The translations under genes were made by a program, and so were the position numbers. The notes below the pieces were generated by a model, which made no database searches, was not told where the DNA came from, and saw only the letters and a program-made list of their open reading frames with translations. DNA of 64,000 nucleotides from Amphiura filiformis (Eukaryota; Echinodermata; Ophiuroidea; Amphilepidida; Amphiuridae): NCBI RefSeq assembly GCF_039555335.1, contig NC_092628.1, positions 72,445,706 to 72,509,705 of the forward strand. The letters are read 5' to 3'. The first letter of the stretch is position 1, and each line of letters begins with the position of its first letter. Positions 57,258-64,000 of this stretch are shown here, in pieces.

Positions 57258-57947
57258 CCCAGCAAACACAAAACGTTTTCGACATCATTCGCAAAAGGTT
57301 ATAAAAGGTTGTCAGAAAACGTTTAAATGTCGGGTTATATAAAGGGTATATTAAGAGTATAAAACGTTTTCATAACCTTAAAAACATTTTTGATAATCTA
57401 CTGCTCTGCAAACAAAAATGTTTTACAGAAAACGTTTAAATGTCGGGTTATATAAAGGGTATAAAAACGTTTTAATAACATTCCAAAAACATTCTTGAAA
57501 ACTTGATACAAAACATTCTAAACAGAATGTTATTTTGGGGTTGAACAAATATTTTGCGAAAAACGTTTGCCAAAAAATATTTTCAATAACGTTTTAAAAA
57601 CGTTTTCATGACCTTTATATAACCCGACATTTAAATGTTATTAAAAGATTTTGAAAAAAACATTTTAAGAACATTTTTGTGTTTGCTGGGTTCAAACATT
57701 TTAACATAATGTTATTTAAGTATTGACACAATATTTGGCAAAAATGTTTGTAAAAATAGTTTACAATAACATTTTTTGAAAACATTTAAAAATATTGTTG
57801 TAGTGTGTTTTCATACAAAACGTTTTAAAACGTTATCATGACCTTTATATAACCCGACATTTTAATGTTATTAAAACGTTTTACCTAAACCAAAAGCCAA
57901 AATATAACTTATTTAAAACGTTTTTAAAACGTTTTTGTGTTTGCTGG
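57258..57947. mobile_element. X-family elements (CCAGCAAACACAAAA ends)
   Basis: CCCAGCAAACACAAAACG begins the block. TTTTGTGTTTGCTGGG occurs near 57691, closing one unit of about 430 bases, and TTTTGTGTTTGCTGG closes the block at 57947. The interior repeats AAATGTCGGGTTATATAAAG and its inverse several times, with AAAACGTTTT words. No coding capacity. Confidence 0.75.
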
Positions 57948-57992
57948 TAGGGCAAGGAATCCAGTTACTACACTGGAATTTCAGTGACTTAA

Positions 57993-58328
57993 AGGAGTAT
58001 TTCGTGATCCTAGCATCCTCTAGTTATGTCATTTTTCATTAGATATCCACGAAAAAACCTATTCCCAAAATTTCAGTTGATTCCGATTTTGCGTTCGCGA
58101 GTTATGCATGATTATGTGTATTACACTGCTCCATAGACAATGCGTTGTAATTTCGTTCTGGTGCACCAGAACGAAATTCAAATTTCACGATATCTTTGCT
58201 AAACGAATTAATCTGCAAGAAATATTTTGTACATAAACATTATGTAGCCAGAGGTTTCCAGTGATATAAAAATCTCAACTTTTTTTGAGAAAAGTGGGGG
58301 ATGAGGCTGTTGATCACGAAATGCCCTT
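57993..58328. mobile_element. TTAA-flanked MITE (family 2, Y), copy 5
   Basis: Left end AGGAGTATTTCGTGATC, right end GATCACGAAATGCCCTT, with TTAA at 57989-57992 and 58329-58332. The centre is the palindrome CGTTCTGGTGCACCAGAACG. The host MITE sequence CAGTGAC...GACAAG continues on both sides, as expected from its intact copy. Confidence 0.9.
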
Positions 58329-58418
58329 TTAAGACAAGCGGTACGTTATTTATGATAAGAAAAGAGGTACCGCGAGAATGTACCTCATTTCTTCCATTTC
58401 TTGACATATATAATGAAC

Positions 58419-58419
58419 C

Positions 58420-58456
<37 letters not shown>
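58419..58456 (+). repeat. (CAA)n microsatellite
   Basis: About twelve CAA units within the nested MITE. Confidence 0.95.
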
Positions 58457-59289
58457 ACAGGTATTTAGGACGCTATTCACAAGGTAATATAGCGTTTACA
58501 ACAAATAAATGAATTACAAAGTCACTTGTCTTGAATCACTGAAATTCCAGCGAGGTAATTGTATTCCTTGCCCCTATAATATACATAACTTTTGCGTAGT
58601 TATTTTTTGAGAAAAATTCAAAATTAGTCGCAAAATTTATCAGGGGGTGTAGTACCACCTTAAGTACTATGGTTGAAAAAACACAATGTACATGTAGTAT
58701 TGCTACAAACTGATGCTACATGTAGTAGCTACAAATTTACACGTGTAAAATATCAAGGCGCAATTACGATTTGTACGAAACCATCTACCATGTACGTCTA
58801 CTGCACGGGATTGACAAGTCGTCTATGTCGGTTACACTTTGGGTATACATTTTTGTAATGTGATTGGTAGCTGAAATTGACAAACCGCGTCACTTATATT
58901 AATTACTTCCCTTGTTTTACCCATAAAAATGATGATACTCTACTTAGAAACCATGAACTTTCACTCTTGTATACACAGGGGCTAGAACCTGGGAAGCGTT
59001 CAAATAACCAGCAGACAATTCCGGATGTGTAGGTGTCAAGTTAATCTTACTCCTAATTCCTCAATAATTTAGATATATACCAGAGATCCCGGTCTTAATG
59101 AATTGAGCCGTAATTCTACAACATTCAATTGCAGGCAGGCAAAGTATCATAATTTTATTATCAATGTACCGAATCCAAAATTTGCTAATATCAAATGCGA
59201 GTTATTCTACTGCACATCAATATAAGAATATTATTGCTTTTCATTGCATATGAGATAGCTATAGATAGGTAGGTAGATATTTTTATAAT

Positions 59290-59620
59290 ATGGCAAAAGC
59301 GTATGTGACTGGAACACCTGAAAACCATGATATAAATGTATTTCATCAAACTGTATCATATTACCATGTTTACTCGTACTGTTACCTAATGCTGCGATCT
59401 TGAAACCATGAATCATTGAAACCGTGAATCAATACGTTATCATCACGGTCATATTTATATATACAACGCAAGCATATGTGACTAGAACACCTGAAGAACC
59501 TGTCATATTTCATTAAATTGCTCGTACCATTACCCTTAAGATGCGGTGACCTTGAAAACCATGAATCCTCGAAAAACCACGAATCAACGCGTTGTCACCA
59601 TAGTTATGAACCTTTTTAAT
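59290..59620 (+). repeat. Diverged tandem duplication
   Basis: Two units about 175 bases apart share GCATATGTGACT(G/A)GAACACCTGAA, CTCGTAC(T/C)(G/A)TTACC and CATGAATC...GAAACC/AAACCAC...GAATCAA blocks. No coding frame. Confidence 0.55.
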
Positions 59621-59649
59621 ATACGGTTTAAAGAATGAATTATTGGTGG

Positions 59650-62600
59650 TGGTGATGATATGTAAAAATATTCTTGTTCATCCACACTGAAAATTCAACC
59701 TGGGTAAAAACATAAACGCAAAAGACCCCGTTTTAATTGCTTATTGTAATGTGTTATTCTGAAGCATTCAATTACTTGCAAAGTACCACATTACTATTGC
59801 TCTGACTATTGCTGGCCTGATTAGCAATTCATCATTAACGACTGCCAATATCAATCAAAATAGTACACAACCCTGCATGCAGGATTCCTGTGTATTAGCT
59901 CGTATTGAATATGAAATTATACTCCTGGCCTTCCAAAGCCTGACGTTTAATAAATAATAAGATACATGGTTCCCAAGAAGTAAATTCCCCTAAGGCATTT
60001 TGGAATAATCCAAAAACCAATCGATAATTTTGCTTGTTTTAAAGTTTTGAACACAGACTGATTAGTTATGCATTAGTGAGCGGGTTTTCGTTGCCACCTT
60101 TTATCATCTTCCTCGCCGTTTAAGTTTTGGCCAAACAAAAGTTGCATTTTTCTTCATAGGCATTTTATGCATTAGTTTGAGACCTCTTTCTGATTAATCA
60201 AAAAGAAATGTTTCAGTTTTTGTTATAATAATTTAAGTTATAGTGTTCCTGATTTAGGTTTCACACATGTTTTATGGCTAAGTGAGAAACAGCCATTTCT
60301 GAAATTTCGTACATAAACAAAAGTTGCCGTTCTACATTGGCAGATGTACGCAATTGTCATCATTTAGTGTAAATGTGTAAATAATCAAACTTGAAATCAT
60401 AACGGCAAATGACGAATTCTTTTACAATAAACTTTTCAGGCCTTTTGCAATTGATCCTGAAGCACTAAATTATAAAAATTATTTGTTTTTATCCAAAATG
60501 GCATATGATATTTTCATCGTTTGCTTGGAATGACGCTGTCTTTGCTTTATCTTGCTATTCGATTCTTTTAGGTAAATGAAGTTTGAAAGCAAACCCTCTT
60601 GACAGTTTCTTATCCATATTCTCCCGAATATATGTATGAAAAAAATAATTACTTGAGACTATTTCATATGCATCAATATACTACAGTATCACGAACCTGT
60701 TAAACTATCATGCATAAAACATGAAAGTTATTTGATTTATTTGTTGATTATATTCTTTTCCTTTTACGTCTTCCTTTCATTTGATACAATAGCGCGCCAA
60801 TTAGTATAAATAAGAGGTTATTAACCAAAGCTTTATATTTCATTATTTTGAAGAAGAACAATCAAGTTGCAATTAGATATTTCCATTACAACAAATCATA
60901 ATAGCAAATTCAGTAATCATATTTCTCAGAACTTGAAGCTGCCTCATTTACCATGTGTCTTCCCATTCCATACAAGTAGATATCATATCTTTCACCGGAT
61001 ACCACTCGGTCGGTGCGTTTATCCTACTTGGCATTATTCTTAACAGCTATCCCTCAGATTTTCATATATTCATGGCACGTGTGGAAGAGGCTACATTTAT
61101 GCGTGTTACGTTGTAAAGCATTTACCCAAAGTTTGCTCTTAACATGTTAACTGGGGCAAATTGCATCACACGTTTGCAACGAATTTTATCTGAGAAAGTG
61201 AGAGGAAAATCGACAAATCTTAAGGAGTACCATACATGACAAAAGTGCATGTATCGTAGTTCACTTAGCTTGGATGGACTCTTCCTCTGTAAGGAGTTAT
61301 ATTAATGCTTCACACGTGTGTCCATAGGAGGGTTTCAAATTCTGTGTAAAGACTGCGACGAAACATATTATGTTGCTCAGGTTTACAGCCTCCAGTTCAA
61401 TATATTTACATGTATATAATGTTTTAGCTCTTATGTTTTTGCTTTTTTCTCCTACGATTCTAGAATTTATGTTATTAGCTATATGCTATAAAATCCAATC
61501 TTTTCAAAATCCTTTAAAAACAACCCACGACTCATTCCATTATTAGAGCAAAACTCTACCGGCAATCTCTCAATGCGAAGGTGAATTTATTTGAATGTTT
61601 CAGAATCAATATAACACCATGTATATACGGTATATATTCCAATTGTGGTTCCGTAATTGAACCTGTTTCGTATTTGACCAACATTGATTCGACCAAACTG
61701 TTCATGCTGTTTGTAATTGTATTGTTAGTGTATGCTTGTTGAAGTACACACAACCAACTGGAGCAATGTTTGGGAATCGGATGCCGATGCTTTCAGAAGC
61801 ACAATAGTTCCCCAAGTATTAAATGCCAATTCGTTTACATTTGCCCCGGACATTTGCCATTTAGTTGTGTCAAAACTACGTGGTGATTTAATGATTTCTT
61901 ATGGAGCTCTATGCGTTTTGCTATGAATAGACTTTGCAAACATTTCCCCGCATTATACTACATTAAAGACACTTAGTTTACTTACCTTTGCTTGCATAAA
62001 ACATTAAGAGCAATTTCTATAGGTAACATAACTAAAGCACACTTTTTAAATATTCTATTTCTGCCATTTTATACGAGGCATTGTAATAGCAAAAAAGTGT
62101 TTAAGTGCAATCTCGTGTTTATAAACCCAAATCGAATTATCCGCTCTTGCTCAATCAATCGAAAACTTAAACTACGATCAAATGAAACATGTTGTGCATT
62201 TTATTGCGTGAGCGCATAAAAAACTGTATAAAGATGGACTATTCGAGGCACAGAACGATATGCAGGTGTGAAACCTGTCCTGGATATGCTGCTATGTTCT
62301 GCGTATGTAAAAAAGATAAGACATTATCATATATGGAAAAATGGGACAACCGAGCGGAGAAACTGGCTCATATCTGTTAAATTGATAGACAAACTGCATG
62401 TATAATTTGGATAAATTTATGTATAAGATGCTATAGCATGGCGAAGCAAGGAATGTCCTACTTTTTGTGAAAGTCTAATTTTAATAAAAGAACGTTTATG
62501 AGAATCTTTGCAACCCCAAATCTACTTGATGCAAGAGCACGTTTTTACCCTTCAAGACCCATTTCCACAAATCTGCTGATATTTGAAGAAGTAAATTACA

Positions 62601-64000
62601 TCTTTAACCCTGTGTGGTTTGAAAGAGGTTTTGGCGCCAAATCCTACAAATTATAAGTGTTAAAATGCTGCCTGTGTTTATTCTCATATACTCATGTTTT
62701 GCTAGTACTACTACATTTTCTCAAGAAGTATACTTACGTGGCACAATTCCGAAGAGTTTTAAAGACGTCGCGTCGCCACTGAAATATTTTAAAGAACATT
62801 GAATTATAGTAATTGTTATATCTGATTGCATCATAGTCCATTCTACGTTTACATTATTTGATTCCCATACATATATGAAATTATGTATTTTAAATACGAC
62901 AAATGAATGTGACTTGAGAGAACCAGAATGACCTAAAATTGGCGAGAAATGGATAACATGGTATTTTTAACCTCACAGTTTTTTGCTCCAAAAAGCTACT
63001 TTGACATCATTTTTGTATTATATGCTTCGGAAGACAAAGTCATACATGCATGTATACTCATCATGCAACGCAGTTTCAAAAAGCGAAATATTATCATTTA
63101 TATGAACTTGCATTCGGTTAAAAGAAATATAGTTGGTGGAAATGGATGTACAATGTATTATGTAAGATGGAATCTGTCATGAGTTCTAATAAAGTACTAA
63201 AATGAAGTCGGAAGTATTTACACCATACTTTGTCTTCATAACTCAAAACCACGAGATACGGGTACCTCATAACTCAATAACCATGAGATTCGGGTACAAC
63301 TGTTTATGCATGTGTCATCTTTTGATGCTGCTGTAATAAAATTATGAAGAAAAAGGATCTGAAACCTTCCAAATACTACATGTATACTGATTTACTCATC
63401 AGCTTTGTGTACCTTCATACCTAATACAAGGTTTTACTACTTCTTATGACACAAGAATACAAATTAGCGGATGTATTTTAAGAGTAAACATCTAGGAAAA
63501 AGATCCTCGAATGATTACACTTGTTGTAAGAAGATAGACACATTAAGGGATGGGTTTATATGTGTGTAAATGGAGGAGAAATGGGAGGATTTTGGCATGT
63601 TTGCTGTGATTGTTTGCCTAGCAATATTGATCACAAGTACACAATTGATGGTGCATATCAAGGACCAAACTCTATAGTTTTATATTTGAGCACGATCACT
63701 TCTGTAAGGTCATGGGAAATTATGTAAATCGGCTTTTATATTTGATGTTGCATATCGGCTCACGCACTTTATTTTTGTACCCAGTATTTCACAAAGTCCC
63801 TGTACTCTGATGACCCTATGACTTTTTGCTGGTATGTTGAGCACTTTAAACAATTAATTATAGTACTTACCTCCTACTTTAGGAACATGCGTATGTCTTA
63901 ATGTATGTCGACCATGTCAACAACCCAGTGTAGTTTTACATGGTTGGAAAAGTCTATTTCCTTTCGCTATTTTGCCAATCATAATTCATAAATTGTCCAA
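59650..64000. other. No gene recognised
   Basis: AT-rich sequence. Short open frames near 61.7-62.4 and 63.0 kb lack splice context or protein-like composition, and I support none of them. Confidence 0.4.

Larger units (their letters stand above)
57190..58659. mobile_element. Foldback MITE, TTAA-flanked (family 1), copy 2, with nested inserts
   Basis: Left end GGTGCTACTACACC, right end GGTGTAGTACCACC, with TTAA at 57186-57189 and 58660-58663. Compared with copy 1 (357 bases), it is swollen to 1470 bases by X elements (57258-57947), a family 2 MITE (57993-58328) and a CAA microsatellite. Confidence 0.85.

Noticed and set aside
1-64000. CRISPR arrays, bacterial operons or ribosome binding sites
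   Set aside because: The sequence is eukaryotic nuclear DNA. The tandem arrays seen are minisatellites or exon duplications without unique spacers.

Overview
This is a stretch of AT-rich eukaryotic nuclear DNA. It has interrupted genes with consensus splice sites, introns of several kilobases, and about as much transposon-derived sequence as gene. The mix suggests a marine invertebrate deuterostome, probably an echinoderm or other ambulacrarian. The reasons are: a RIG-I/MDA5/MAVS-type CARD gene; a FAIM gene close to the vertebrate one in sequence and length; a tRNA-derived SINE of the type seen in such genomes; and very frequent short AGGCCTA-type words. The species assignment is inference only.

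Left third (about 4.3-13.7 kb, minus strand): a multi-exon gene of small phase-1 exons. It encodes a Q/S/T-rich N-terminus built from similar short exons, then one CARD-like domain in a single exon, a linker exon, and a second CARD-like half domain in an exon that needs a one-base frame change to read through. A short terminal exon with a stop follows, and no helicase exon was seen. The introns hold a SINE and several foldback elements, and two tandem copies of a TTAA-flanked MITE sit just upstream of its first exon.

14-24 kb: no confident coding gene. The region is a patchwork of inverted-repeat elements (TTAA-flanked, hAT-like with an 8-bp duplication, and a 1.04-kb element full of GGGGCAAAACGG motifs), a non-LTR retrotransposon tail, and a polypurine tract. 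A candidate promoter and 5' UTR exon for the next gene lie near 21.4 kb.

24.6-39.7 kb, plus strand: a complete four-exon FAIM gene (179 residues). The end of coding exon 1, with its splice donor, is tandemly repeated four more times downstream. Intron 1 contains a 1.86-kb TA-flanked DNA element, directly abutted by a 4.65-kb degenerate antisense non-LTR retrotransposon.

39.7-48 kb: intergenic repeats, including an A/T-rich foldback, five tandem 135-bp units and smaller MITEs.

48-57.1 kb, plus strand: a TATA-box promoter and first coding exon at 48.1 kb, a weak internal exon candidate near 55 kb, and a 348-codon basic, disordered, phosphosite-rich open frame ending just before a poly(A) signal at 57.1 kb. 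These may be one gene or two.

57.2-64 kb: one MITE containing other MITEs, a diverged duplication, and otherwise nothing recognisable.

FAIM and the CARD gene are both linked by family knowledge to cell death or innate immune signalling, but nothing here shows that they work together. The clearest structural signal is the transposon record: four TTAA-flanked element families, and two paralogous segments that serve as each other's empty site.
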